From NCBI RefSeq assembly GCF_024756255.1, contig NZ_JANUHB010000003.1, forward strand, positions 186,001 to 250,000: DNA of 64,000 bases, written 5' to 3'. Made by a program: the position numbers and the translations under genes. This stretch comes from Massilia agilis (lineage in GTDB: Bacteria; Pseudomonadota; Gammaproteobacteria; Burkholderiales; Burkholderiaceae_D). Below are positions 1 to 7,825 of this stretch, piece by piece (positions within the stretch are counted from its first letter, which is position 1; each line of letters opens with the position of its first letter). Under the pieces are notes generated by a model. It was not told the DNA's origin. It saw only the letters and a list, made by a program, of their open reading frames with translations, and did no database searches.

Positions 1-68
1 ACGCGTTCGGCGTCAAGCCGGGCGACAAGATGTACGTCGCACCGAAGGATCGCGTGATCATCTGGTAA
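1..68 (+). CDS. C-terminal end of an unidentified protein (5' truncated)
   Basis: Only the last 21 codons are inside the window. They read AFGVKPGDKMYVAPKDRVII-W and stop at TAA (66-68). A Gly-Asp turn followed by a short strand of alternating hydrophobic residues suggests the last strand pair of a small beta domain, such as the TOBE-like end of an ABC ATPase, but this is too little to assign a family. A strong hairpin terminator follows 21 bases later, so the gene ends its transcript here. Confidence 0.5.
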   Translation, partial: AFGVKPGDKMYVAPKDRVIIW

Positions 69-89
69 GCGCGCCAGCGCAAACGGAAA

Positions 90-113
90 GGGCTGCTGCG
101 GCAGCCCTTTTTT
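90..113. terminator. Rho-independent terminator, probably bidirectional
   Basis: A 7-bp perfect stem GGGCTGC / GCAGCCC with loop TGCG is followed by six T residues (108-113). It lies just after the stop of the gene entering from the left. It also sits directly beyond the stop of the convergent acetyltransferase gene, whose TGA uses base 113. The minus-strand flank is A-rich rather than T-rich, so termination from the left is the better supported direction. Confidence 0.85.
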
Positions 114-709
114 CATGCGCCCTGGTGTCGCGCGAGCCGCTCGCGCAGGCGCAGCTTCGCTTGTGGCCACTCGTCGTCGAGGATCGAAAAGTACACCATG
201 TCGCGTGGCCTGCCGTTGTCGGCGATGAGATGGCGCCGCAAGGTGCCTTCCTCGAGCGCGCCGAGCGCGAGGATCGCCTTGCGCGACTGCGCATTGTGCG
301 CCTCGGTCTTGAACACGACCTTCTGCACGCCCAGCGTCTCGAATGCGTGCGTGAGCAGCAGGAGCTTCGATTCCACATTGGCGCCGCTGCGCTGGAATGA
401 CGGCGTGTACCAGGTGGCGCCGATCTCGACGCGGCGGTGGGCCGGCGCGATGTCCATGAACCGCGTCGAGCCGATCACCGTGCCGCTCGCCAGGTCGACC
501 ACGGCGAACGGCAGGCTGGCCGCGCGCGCCTGGTCGGCCAGCGCCGCGCGCACATAGGCGCGCATGTCCGCTTCGGTCTCAATGGGCCGCGGCTGCAGGC
601 GCCACAGTTCCGGGTGCAGGCCAGCGACGGTCAGGGCCGGCACATGCTCGAGCGTGAGCGGCTCCAGCCGAACACGGGAGCCCAGGAGCGTAACGGGGGA
701 TAGGTTCAT
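113..709 (-). CDS. GNAT family N-acetyltransferase (RimJ/RimL type)
   Basis: The 198-residue protein has the length and order of the Acetyltransf_3 (RimJ/RimL-like) family. It opens with LLGSRVRLEPLTLEHVPAL, the usual first strand and helix. It continues through SGTVIGSTRFMDI and RRVEIGATWYTPSFQRSG, the beta4 strand and acetyl-CoA loop region, and ends with the LGVQKVVFKTEAHNAQSRKA segment typical of these enzymes. The expected reaction is transfer of acetyl from acetyl-CoA to an amine, on a protein N-terminus or a small molecule. The substrate cannot be told from sequence. It is convergent with the left-edge gene and appears monocistronic. No clear Shine-Dalgarno precedes the ATG at 709. Confidence 0.8.
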   Translation of the reverse strand: MNLSPVTLLGSRVRLEPLTLEHVPALTVAGLHPELWRLQPRPIETEADMRAYVRAALADQARAASLPFAVVDLASGTVIGSTRFMDIAPAHRRVEIGATWYTPSFQRSGANVESKLLLLTHAFETLGVQKVVFKTEAHNAQSRKAILALGALEEGTLRRHLIADNGRPRDMVYFSILDDEWPQAKLRLRERLARHQGA

Positions 710-758
710 GTGCTAGCGGGCCGCGTTCGGCCATAAAGGTTGAAGACCCATGCTGCGT

Positions 759-1556
759 TCAATCGTGTAGCGGCGCCGCCGCCAGCTCGGCGTCAGCATG
801 GGTTCCCGCCTGCGCGGGAACGACGGGTTGGCGTTCCAGTCCCTGCAGCCACGCCCACCACGCCGCCGTCGCCACGAGCGCCAGCACGAACACCACCACC
901 ACGAACGCCGGCGTGCCAAAGATGACCGGTTCTGCCAACACGCCGCGCGCCAGCAGCCCGTTCAGCACCACGAACTTGTATGCGAACACCACCAGCAGCG
1001 GCATCACGCAAAAGCCAGCGATGATCGTGCCGCGGCGCGGCTTTGCCAGCGCGCGCCAGGCAAACCAGATCGGCGGCCCGCAAAGGAGCAGCGTCATCGC
1101 CACCGCCAGCCAGCGCGACTGCGGCACCGTCACTGCGCCTTCCAGCAGCTTGGCCAAAAAGCCGCGCTCGTCGCCGCCACCCATCAGCGCCGTGAAGATG
1201 CGCGCAAACGGCAGCGGCGCGAACACCAGCGTGAAGCCCATCGAGCGGCCGGCTGGGGTGGCGGCGCGCATCAGCACCCACACGCCGGCCCACATCACCA
1301 GGTAGCTGAACAGCGGCCCGGCGATGCCTGCGGCGAGCGCGAAGCCGTCCATGCCGGCGCAGCCGTGCACGTTGTTGAAGTCGCGCGGGCCGAAGCAGCC
1401 ATAGATGAGCCAGTTGGTGGCCATGTGCGACTGCTCGTGCAGCTCGCTGATGACATCGTTCAGCGCGAAGAAGGCGAAGCCGTATTTCCAGCTCAGTTTC
1501 AGGTCCACGTTCGTCCCATCAGGAGAAGTCGATGGGCGATTGTAACCTAATGTCAA
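759..1556 (-). CDS. Hypothetical multi-pass membrane protein with an HEQSH motif
   Basis: The 265-residue protein has about six hydrophobic segments (for example SYLVMWAGVWVLM and the stretch near AVAMTLLLCGPPIWFAW). Near the N-terminus, residues 40-44 read HEQSH, which fits the HExxH zinc-ligand pattern of membrane metalloproteases and M50-like peptidases. A second zinc ligand cannot be pointed to with confidence, so protease activity is unproven. The last ~25 residues (from PVVPAQAGTH) are encoded by a dispersed palindromic repeat, so the native C-terminus may have been altered. The start is uncertain: the ATG at 1556 has no obvious ribosome site, and a GTG sixteen codons later (1508) is an alternative. 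It lies just downstream of the beta-helix gene on the same strand. Confidence 0.45.
   Translation of the reverse strand: MTLGYNRPSTSPDGTNVDLKLSWKYGFAFFALNDVISELHEQSHMATNWLIYGCFGPRDFNNVHGCAGMDGFALAAGIAGPLFSYLVMWAGVWVLMRAATPAGRSMGFTLVFAPLPFARIFTALMGGGDERGFLAKLLEGAVTVPQSRWLAVAMTLLLCGPPIWFAWRALAKPRRGTIIAGFCVMPLLVVFAYKFVVLNGLLARGVLAEPVIFGTPAFVVVVFVLALVATAAWWAWLQGLERQPVVPAQAGTHADAELAAAPLHD
794..826. repeat. Dispersed REP-like palindrome inside a coding 3' end
   Basis: The core GTTCCCGCCTGCGCGGGAAC is an inverted repeat (TTCCCGC / GCGGGAA). It is flanked by CAGCATGG on one side and GACGG on the other. Two near-identical copies with GTCCCC/GGGGAC arms occur at 61967-62078. Here the copy overlaps the last codons of the minus-strand membrane protein gene. 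Confidence 0.8.
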
Positions 1557-1564
1557 TACAACAC

Positions 1565-2746
1565 TTACGGCGCCGTGGCCTCGTAGGCACCGATATCGAG
1601 TACACCCACCACCGGCCGCGACACGCCCGACGCGACATGCCTGTATTCCGCGCCCGGGTTGAGCGGCACGCCGCTGGCGGCGTAGCCCGGCGCCGACGCG
1701 GCGTTGATGATGAGGACGTTCGACACCGGATGCAGGTCGTAGTGCGCGCGGTCCACGAAGGCCACGCTAGTGGCGCGGTAGTTGGTCTTCTGGACTGCCG
1801 CGCTCTGGTTGGTTACGGTGCCCACGCCGCTGAAGATGTTGTTCTGCAGGAGCGCGCCGCGCGTGACGCCACTCCCCATCAGCACGAAGGTGCCGCCGCC
1901 GGTGTAATCGTTCAGGAAGGTGTTGTTCACCACGTACAGGTCCTGCGCCGGATTGGTTGCGCCTTCCTCGCCGTACGCGATCATGTTCGGGTTGCTGTTG
2001 GCGGCCGGCTGCTCGATCACGTTGCCGATGATGTAGGAGCTGCCCGCATTCGGCAGGTCGATCTCGTAGCTCGGTTTGCCCGCGGCCGTGCTGCCGGTCT
2101 CGCCCGGCGCCAGGCTCGAGAAGCGGTTGTACGCGATCATGTTGGTGCGCGCGCGCGACTTCAGGTTGTGGCCGCCGTTGGCGTCGTGCGAGTAGTTGTA
2201 GCGGAAGGTCAGGCTGGCCACGTTGCCGATGTAGAGGTTGTGCGTGTAGCCGGTGCCGTAGCCGTTGTGGCCGAATTCGCTGTACTCGATGGTGATGCTG
2301 CTGTTGGTGTTGGGGTTGCTGAGGATGCCGTTCTCGTTATCGTGCAAAAAGGCCTGGCGCAGCGTGAAGTCGGTGCCCTCCAGGCGCAGCGCGGCGCCGT
2401 TCTGGTCCGGCACCCTGGCGCCCACCATCTCGACGTTCTGCACGGTGACGTTGCTGCCCTCGATCACCCAGGTGCCCTTGCCGAGCGCGTTCTTGCCGGC
2501 CGCGTCGATCTTCGGGCGGCCGTTCACGCCACGGATGGTCAGGTTGCTGGGGTAGATGGCGCAAACGTCACCGCTGTAGGTGACGCCGCCGGTGATCTCG
2601 ACGATGTCGCCCGACTTGGCTGCCGCGAACGCGCGGCACGGTGCGGCGTAGCTTTTGCCGGGGCCAACCGACAAGGTTGCGGCAGATGCCGAAGCGGCGC
2701 CGGCGAGGAGCAGGGCGGGGAAAATGAGGACGTTTCGGTGTTTCAT
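1565..2746 (-). CDS. Secreted right-handed parallel beta-helix repeat protein
   Basis: The 393-residue protein begins with a classic signal peptide (MKHRNVLIFPALLLAGAASA, then SAA). This is why the ATG at 2746 is preferred to an upstream in-frame ATG at 2872. The mature part opens with LSVGPGKSYAAPCRAFAAAK-SGD, the usual first rung of pectate-lyase-like helices. It then carries many short repeats of the type NVTVQNVEMVG, SSITIEYSEFG and NMIAYNRFSSL. Proteins of this fold include polysaccharide lyases, hydrolases and epimerases acting outside the cell. No catalytic set can be assigned. It ends eight bases before the start of the HEQSH membrane protein and lies next to a second putative polysaccharide-active protein at 2988-5162. 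Confidence 0.7.
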   Translation of the reverse strand: MKHRNVLIFPALLLAGAASASAATLSVGPGKSYAAPCRAFAAAKSGDIVEITGGVTYSGDVCAIYPSNLTIRGVNGRPKIDAAGKNALGKGTWVIEGSNVTVQNVEMVGARVPDQNGAALRLEGTDFTLRQAFLHDNENGILSNPNTNSSITIEYSEFGHNGYGTGYTHNLYIGNVASLTFRYNYSHDANGGHNLKSRARTNMIAYNRFSSLAPGETGSTAAGKPSYEIDLPNAGSSYIIGNVIEQPAANSNPNMIAYGEEGATNPAQDLYVVNNTFLNDYTGGGTFVLMGSGVTRGALLQNNIFSGVGTVTNQSAAVQKTNYRATSVAFVDRAHYDLHPVSNVLIINAASAPGYAASGVPLNPGAEYRHVASGVSRPVVGVLDIGAYEATAP

Positions 2747-2871
2747 GATCGAATGACAAACCGCTGCGAGGCGGCAATCTTGAACAGGGAAAACGGCCGA
2801 GGTTACGCGCTGCCTGCAGGAAAAGCCGTAAGCGATTGTAACGGTAGCAATTGAACAAGGCGGGCCGGTCA

Positions 2872-2976
2872 CGGTAGGGTGGGCAGGTTTCTGCCCACGC
2901 GTTCAGCCAGCGCTGGCGGCGCCTCGCGGTACGCCACTGTTGAACGCGTGGGCGGGAAACCCGCCCACGCTACGAG
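2872..2976. repeat. Pair of inverted dispersed palindromes (GTAGGGTGGGCA family)
   Basis: The first unit (2872-2907) reads GGTAGGGTGGGCAGG-TTT-CTGCCCACGCGTTCAGC. The second (2939-2976) is in the opposite orientation, GTTGAACGCGTGGGCGGG-AAA-CCCGCCCACGCTACGAG. Each unit is itself a hairpin with a 7-8 bp stem, and together they frame about 31 bases. The same two-unit arrangement recurs at 50057-50138. The pair sits between the lipoprotein gene end (2988) and the beta-helix gene leader. Confidence 0.85.
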
Positions 2977-2987
2977 TGCCGTCGCGA

Positions 2988-5162
2988 TCAACGCGGCACG
3001 ATCGCGAACTGCGGCGCCAGGCCGTAGTTCGGCTTGACCGAGCGGTTCATGAACACCGTCCACGCGCTCTTGCCGGGTGCCCCCAGCGCGTCGGCCGCAT
3101 AGGCCAGTGCCGGCTGCAGGTTCGACGGGTAGCCGGTCGCCTCGGCCGAGTAGCCGGTCATCTCGCCAACCTTCAGCTTGAGCGCGGTGGCCATCTCGGC
3201 GCTGGCGCAGGACAGGGCGTTGAACGTGGCCGTATGGCTGGTCTTGTAGGCCTGTCCCATGGTCGCGTAGTACGGGCTGGTGGAGGAGTCGCGCACGATC
3301 AGCGTGTAGATCGAGCCGTCCACCCAGCACGCGCCATCGGCGGTCATGCGCGAGACCGGGAACTTCGATTTCCACGCCAGCAGCGGCTGCGCCTTGGTGA
3401 AGCCCAGTTCGGCCGCGTGGCCGATCGCGGAGGTGAAGAAGTCATCCTGCCACGGCGCCATGCCGGTGCCGTTGTTGTACACGAGCGAGTAGCCGTTGAC
3501 GATGATGCCAAGCTGGTTGGCGGCCGCGTTGTTGGTGTAGGTCTGGTTGAACCAGTCCAGGTTGCTGTTGACGATCTGCGTGAAGTGCGCCTTCAGGCGG
3601 TCGTTGTCGGGCGTGATGTAGGCCGCTTCGGCCACCGTGCGCATGGTCCAGGCCTGGCCGCGCACCTGGTCGGCCAGCACCAGGCCCTTGACGTTCTGGC
3701 GGTAGCCCGGGTTGGACGAGAACGCCGCCCACATCGCCCAGAACTGCAGCTCTTCCAGGTAGTAGTAGTCGCCGGTGAGCAGGTAGGGCAGGTAGGCCAG
3801 GTTCGGCATGTGCGCGCTGTCGTGCGTGTACGGCGTGGTGCACGCGGTGCTGCTGGCGCAGGCCGGGAAGGCTTCGTACTTTCTCGTGACCGGGTTGTAG
3901 GTGTCGCCGATGCGGCCCAGGATCGTCATGTACGGGTAGTCGATCAGGCTGACCGGGCGGCCGGTGTTCTTGTCGCGGTAGTGCGCGGACCAGCTGCCGG
4001 CGCCGTCTGCGGTGCCCAGCGTGACGTCGCGTGCGCGCTTGTCCATCGAGAGCAGCCAGGTCGCGGCCCAGCCGGGCAACAGGCCGATGTCGTCGCGTCC
4101 GCCAGTCTGCGGCATGTACGCGGTGGCCAGGCCAATGCCCATCGGCTCGGTGATGGCGCCGGTCCACTTGGCCTGCAGCGCGGCCAGCTTGGTTTCTGGG
4201 ATGGTGACGGTCTGGTCGTAGTTGGGCAGTGCGCGGGTGGCGATCAGGTAAGCCGCGTTGTGCTTGACGTTCACCTCGGGCGCGGTGCCGTTGTACCAGA
4301 AGACCTTGCGCCAGCGGGCGTGGTTCAGGTGGTTCAGGCCGGTCTTGGCATACACCTCTTTCGCGCCGACGAGCACGCTCGCGTCGTAGGTGATGTTCTG
4401 CGGGTTCGGTTCGTAGGCCCAGTCGTTTTCGACCGTGACGTCCACCCGCGCCTTGCTCGCGCCCGGGTACCAGCGTATCGCGAAGCGGGCGCTCAGGTGC
4501 GGGTGCCTGGTGCCGTCGGCCGCGGTGAGCGGGGCGGACACTTGCCACTCGCTGGCGACCGGACCGGACAGCCAGGTCTGGTACGGGCCTTCCTTGAGCA
4601 GGTCGTCGGCGAAAGCCTCGTAGCGCACGCCGTTGATGGTGGCGTGCACCGAGGCCGAGAAGCCGGCGCCCAGCAGGTCGTCCGGGGTGGAGGCGCCGGC
4701 GCTGGCGGCGGTGCCGGACTTCACCAGCGACATGGCATTCGTTTGCCCGGCCGCCAGGCTCGGCAGCACGGCGGAGATGACCGCATGGCGCACCGAGCCG
4801 TCTGCGTGCAGGGCCTTGACGTCAACCTGCAGCGCAATGGTGGTGCCGTCCGAGAGGCGGCCGACCAGGCCATCGGCCGGACTGAGCGCGCCTTGCGCGA
4901 ACACCTGGCCGAAGGTGACCGGGACGTTGGCCTGCGCCAGCTGCGGGTTGGTGTTCTCGAACCGCACGTCGGTGAGAACGCCCTGGATGGCGGCAGAGGT
5001 GCCGGAGGCGGTGGTGGTGGCTGTGCCGGTGCTTAGCTCAGCCGCGAGGACGGTGGCTTTGCCTGTCTGGGGATCCGAGCCGCCGCCGCAAGCGGCCAGC
5101 GAGGAGGCGATAAAGATGGCTGGCAGCACCTTGGCTGCCGAGGTGTGCAGTGGAAATTTCAT
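2988..5162 (-). CDS. Large exported lipoprotein, similar to the N-terminus of rhamnogalacturonan-lyase-like (RGLX/YetA) proteins
   Basis: The 724-residue protein has a lipoprotein signal (FIASSLAAC, lipid Cys25) and so should be anchored in the outer membrane. Residues ~60-140 run VPVTFGQVFAQGALSPADGL, then LSDGTTIALQVDVKALHADG and SVRHAVISAVL. This recalls the first beta-sandwich of the PcRGLX/YetA-like family (v-f-G-pf-kG ... lQ....wpDGSvrW). The rest (PYMTILGRIGDTYNP, HMPNLAYLPYLLTGDYYYLE, AWTMRTVAEAAYI) looks like an alpha/alpha barrel of the kind seen in polysaccharide lyases. A role in extracellular polysaccharide breakdown is inferred only; no catalytic residues are claimed. The beta-helix protein lies downstream on the same strand, separated by inverted repeats. 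Confidence 0.5.
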   Translation of the reverse strand: MKFPLHTSAAKVLPAIFIASSLAACGGGSDPQTGKATVLAAELSTGTATTTASGTSAAIQGVLTDVRFENTNPQLAQANVPVTFGQVFAQGALSPADGLVGRLSDGTTIALQVDVKALHADGSVRHAVISAVLPSLAAGQTNAMSLVKSGTAASAGASTPDDLLGAGFSASVHATINGVRYEAFADDLLKEGPYQTWLSGPVASEWQVSAPLTAADGTRHPHLSARFAIRWYPGASKARVDVTVENDWAYEPNPQNITYDASVLVGAKEVYAKTGLNHLNHARWRKVFWYNGTAPEVNVKHNAAYLIATRALPNYDQTVTIPETKLAALQAKWTGAITEPMGIGLATAYMPQTGGRDDIGLLPGWAATWLLSMDKRARDVTLGTADGAGSWSAHYRDKNTGRPVSLIDYPYMTILGRIGDTYNPVTRKYEAFPACASSTACTTPYTHDSAHMPNLAYLPYLLTGDYYYLEELQFWAMWAAFSSNPGYRQNVKGLVLADQVRGQAWTMRTVAEAAYITPDNDRLKAHFTQIVNSNLDWFNQTYTNNAAANQLGIIVNGYSLVYNNGTGMAPWQDDFFTSAIGHAAELGFTKAQPLLAWKSKFPVSRMTADGACWVDGSIYTLIVRDSSTSPYYATMGQAYKTSHTATFNALSCASAEMATALKLKVGEMTGYSAEATGYPSNLQPALAYAADALGAPGKSAWTVFMNRSVKPNYGLAPQFAIVPR

Positions 5163-5383
5163 GGCGATCTCTTCAGGACTTGTTGCCGTGGCTTTTCGCC
5201 GAAGCGGCCACTGTGGAGTCCTTTTAGGTTACGCCAAGGAAATTGTTTGGCACAGGAAATTATCTCAAGCTGTTCAATTTTTTGCCCAAATACAACACAA
5301 CTTTATCTGAAATCTAACAAATATTATTTGTCCAAAATGTCAATTTTGATGTTTTTCTACTGGTCGTTAACAGAATGAGCACG

Positions 5384-5415
5384 AAAAAAAACCGCCCATG
5401 CGCGGGCGGTTTTTT
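5384..5415. terminator. Bidirectional Rho-independent terminator
   Basis: A stem CCGCCC / GGGCGG (5392-5397 and 5404-5409, loop ATGCGC) is flanked by eight A on the left and six T on the right. It therefore has the right form on both strands. It lies 18 bases past the stop of the cytochrome gene, which reads leftward into it. The 220 bases between it and the lipoprotein start (5162) are AT-rich and hold no gene; they presumably carry that gene's promoter. Confidence 0.9.
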
Positions 5416-5433
5416 GGGGCAGGACGGACTGGC

Positions 5434-6312
5434 TTATTTCGCCGCGGCCGCCATGTAATCGACGGCTGCCTTGACCTCGTCGTCCGAGGCGGTCGAGCCA
5501 CCTTTCGGCGGCATCACGCCGGCCTTGCCCTGGAAGCCCTTGATGGCGTGGTCATACAAGACGTTGCTGCCTTGCTTGATGCGCGCAGCCCAGGCGGCCT
5601 TGTCGCCGAACTTCGGTGCGCCGGCGATCCCAGCGCCGTGGCAAGCCTGGCAGGTCGAGCTGTACAGTGCCTTGCCGGCGTCGGCCGAGGCCGCTTTCGG
5701 CTGGGCTGCGGCGGCAGGAGCCGCTGCCGGTGCCGCTGCGGCTGCCGGCGCGCTTGCTGCCGGGGCTGCTTCTGCCGGGGCGCTGGCCGCTGCGGCCGCG
5801 CCGGCCGGTGCTTCCGGCTCCTTGAAGTTGGCGCCAGCCTTGTTGGCCATGTAAGCGACGGCGCGAGCGACTTCGACGTCAGACAGGTCAGGATTGCCGC
5901 CCTTGGCCGGCATGGCGCGAATGCCCTGGGTGGCGTGCTGGACCAGGGTGTCGAAACCTTGAGCAATGCGTGCGCCCCATGCGCCGGCGTCGCCGAACTT
6001 CGGTGCGCCAGCCGCGCCGGTGCCGTGGCAGGCGGCGCAAGTGGTGTTGTAGATGGCTTCGCCGGTCTGCAGCACCTTGGGCGCGTTGGTGTCCTTCAGC
6101 GTGTAGCCCTGCTCGGCCACCGGCTGGATGCGCTGGGCGACTGCCTCGGGGCTCTGGCTCTCGGTACCGGCGCCGGTCAGCTTGCTGCTGGTGGCGTAGG
6201 TGACCAGCAGGATGATGCCGATGATGATTACGAGGAAGAAACCAGCGACCACGGCGATGAGCTGCTTCGGGGTCCGGATGAAGGATTGATGTTCTTTGTG
6301 TTCGTCGCTCAT
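5434..6312 (-). CDS. Membrane-anchored dihaem cytochrome c (cytochrome c5-like domains)
   Basis: The 292-residue protein has one N-terminal membrane helix (residues ~18-40, AVVAGFFLVIIIGIILLV). Two class I cytochrome c domains follow. Haem-binding motifs are CAACH (92-96) and CQACH (221-225). Each is followed by GxGxAGAPKFGD and a later Met ligand in MPAKGG or MPPKGG. The domains are joined by a flexible Ala/Pro linker (~168-208). The repeated layout shows an internal domain duplication. It should transfer electrons in the periplasm, probably to a terminal oxidase or other acceptor. The bidirectional terminator follows immediately, so it ends its transcript. It is not an obvious part of the polysaccharide locus. 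Confidence 0.9.
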   Translation of the reverse strand: MSDEHKEHQSFIRTPKQLIAVVAGFFLVIIIGIILLVTYATSSKLTGAGTESQSPEAVAQRIQPVAEQGYTLKDTNAPKVLQTGEAIYNTTCAACHGTGAAGAPKFGDAGAWGARIAQGFDTLVQHATQGIRAMPAKGGNPDLSDVEVARAVAYMANKAGANFKEPEAPAGAAAAASAPAEAAPAASAPAAAAAPAAAPAAAAQPKAASADAGKALYSSTCQACHGAGIAGAPKFGDKAAWAARIKQGSNVLYDHAIKGFQGKAGVMPPKGGSTASDDEVKAAVDYMAAAAK

Positions 6313-6514
6313 GATTTCCTTAATACAACAATTAAAAAAACCTGTCCGCCGGCCCGTGCGCAGGCAAGGATGCCAGCTTGCAACTGCCGCTAAACGGCCG
6401 ATTATAGACCCTCCGTCAACCTTTTGGAACGCAATTCAGTCGAGCGGGGCCGGTTTCCATGGACGGGGAGGGCGGATTTACTGTATGCTTCGCATCACTT
6501 CGCAGTTCCCCTCA

Positions 6515-6590
6515 GCGGCTGTAGCTCAGTGGATAGAGTATTGGCCTCCGAAGCCAAGGGTCGTGGGTTCGATCCCCGCCAGCCGCGCCA
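6515..6590 (+). tRNA. tRNA-Arg (anticodon CCG)
   Basis: The 76-nt cloverleaf starts GCGGCTG and ends CAGCCGC-G-CCA, giving a perfect 7-bp acceptor stem with encoded CCA. The D arm is GCTC..GAGT, the anticodon arm TTGGC-CTCCGAA-GCCAA (anticodon 6548-6550) and the T arm contains GGTTCGATCC. It decodes CGG. The 180 bases between it and the TadE stop (6772) hold nothing I can identify, and no truncated second copy of the tRNA end was seen. Confidence 0.97.
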
Positions 6591-6771
6591 TCCCACCAAA
6601 AAAATCACGCGTGTTGCCCCCGTGGGGTGCTCACGTCGAACTCCGCCGTCTGGCGCAGCAATTCGGGCATGCCGGATCAATATCGGCCGGAGCGAAATGG
6701 ATGGGATACGGACCAACCGCACCCGGCAGGCTCAGCTGCGGGGTACGGTTAGTTCCGAGTGGCAGACCTAC

Positions 6772-7380
6772 TCAGACACCACAAGGCAAGCATGCCGGCG
6801 TGGTGTATCCCAGGCTTTGCGCCGGGACGATGGTGGTCGAGAGCGGCATCGGCAGTGGCAGCTTGACCAGCGGGAAAACCGATTCGGCGGTTACGGCGTC
6901 GCAGCCGCTACTGTTCACCGGATCGCAGATGCGCGCGCGCACCAGCCGGATGCATGTGGGCGCATTGGCATCGGCCGTACAGGTGGCGAGGTTTTTCGCC
7001 GGCGTCTCGGGCAGCGAGGCGGTGGGGATGACTTTTGGCGTCGTCGATCCGTCCGGGTTCCTGATCAGCGCCAGGTAGTCGATGCGCACATGCTGGTCCG
7101 TCACCGGCGGCGCCAGCAGCAAGGAACCCGCCGAATTGCGAAAGATGGCGCGCTGGCGCACCAGGGTGAGTGCAGGCTCATGAAAGTCGCTGTTGGCGGC
7201 CCCCACCGCCGCGCGACGCGTCACTTCTTGCAGCGTGTTGATCACATACATCGCCCGCGCCAGCTCCATGACGCCGAAGATAAACAGAAGAAATGGGATC
7301 ATGATAAACGCAAGCTCGACTGCGGCAGTGCCTTGTTGCCGGCGACGGGTGGCGACAGGTGGCCGCTCAAGGACCGACAT
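6772..7380 (-). CDS. TadE-family pilus assembly protein
   Basis: The 202-residue protein shows the TadE signature: a short basic N-terminus, then QQGTAAVELAFIMIPFLLFI as a type-III-signal-like hydrophobic helix with Glu after the first residues. Next come FGVMELARAMYVINTLQEV and an RRAAVGAA segment. Such minor pseudopilins are processed by a TadV/CpaA prepilin peptidase and build or prime Flp/Tad pili at the inner membrane. Paired cysteines in the C-terminal half (TCTADANAPTC, RICDPVNSSGC) suggest disulfides in the periplasmic part. Its ATG overlaps the end of the upstream tadE-like gene by 14 bases, so the three genes form one translationally coupled unit. Confidence 0.8.
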   Translation of the reverse strand: MSVLERPPVATRRRQQGTAAVELAFIMIPFLLFIFGVMELARAMYVINTLQEVTRRAAVGAANSDFHEPALTLVRQRAIFRNSAGSLLLAPPVTDQHVRIDYLALIRNPDGSTTPKVIPTASLPETPAKNLATCTADANAPTCIRLVRARICDPVNSSGCDAVTAESVFPLVKLPLPMPLSTTIVPAQSLGYTTPACLPCGV

Positions 7381-7825
7381 AGTTCATCTCCGAAATCGCA
7401 AGCACGGGAAAGCCGTCCGCCCCAGCATAAGAAACGTGGAAAATCGGGTCGTACATGAGCGTGCCGACTCGCACGGCCACGGTGCTGGGACTGCCAATGC
7501 CGCAGGGAAGTGGACGGCACTCGACAGTTGGTGCCACGGGGTATTCCCCGCCAGGGTTGAGCTCCGCCACCTCCGACTCGGCAATGAATTTCGCAATACT
7601 CACCGCGTCCAACGCCTTCGAATAATTCTTCATGTCGTGCGACGGAACCGTCGCGAGATACCACGCTGCATCATGCGCAGCCTTTTGCATCGTCGTGTAA
7701 TGCCAGAATACGCGACTGAAGAAGAGCGGAACCGTCAGCAGCATGACCAGCAGCACCGATAGCATCGCGAATTCAACCGCCGCGACCCCCTGTTGTGACT
7801 TCCCGTTGCGCGTCGTCGGTCTCAT
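7367..7825 (-). CDS. TadE-like pilus assembly protein
   Basis: The 152-residue protein begins MRPTTRNGKSQQGVAAVEFA-M and continues with a long hydrophobic helix, LSVLLVMLLTVPLFFSRVF. This is the TadE/pseudopilin N-terminal pattern with Glu five residues into the hydrophobic region. The start at 7825 is chosen because GGAGC lies 7 bases upstream and the ATG overlaps the stop of the tadG-like gene as ATGA. An in-frame upstream ATG (7969) would lie deep inside that gene. It is about 50 residues shorter than its neighbour and its C-terminal part shares little with it, so the pair are probably two different minor subunits. Confidence 0.75.
   Translation of the reverse strand: MRPTTRNGKSQQGVAAVEFAMLSVLLVMLLTVPLFFSRVFWHYTTMQKAAHDAAWYLATVPSHDMKNYSKALDAVSIAKFIAESEVAELNPGGEYPVAPTVECRPLPCGIGSPSTVAVRVGTLMYDPIFHVSYAGADGFPVLAISEMNYVGP

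Noticed and set aside
6515-6590. An integrated element with attachment sites at the tRNA
   Set aside because: No integrase and no second copy of the tRNA 3' end was seen in the window.
6495-6722. A 75-codon minus-strand frame over the tRNA gene
   Set aside because: It is antisense to an intact tRNA cloverleaf. The peptide GWRGWRGSNPRPLASEANTL is the familiar false product of tRNA antisense reading.
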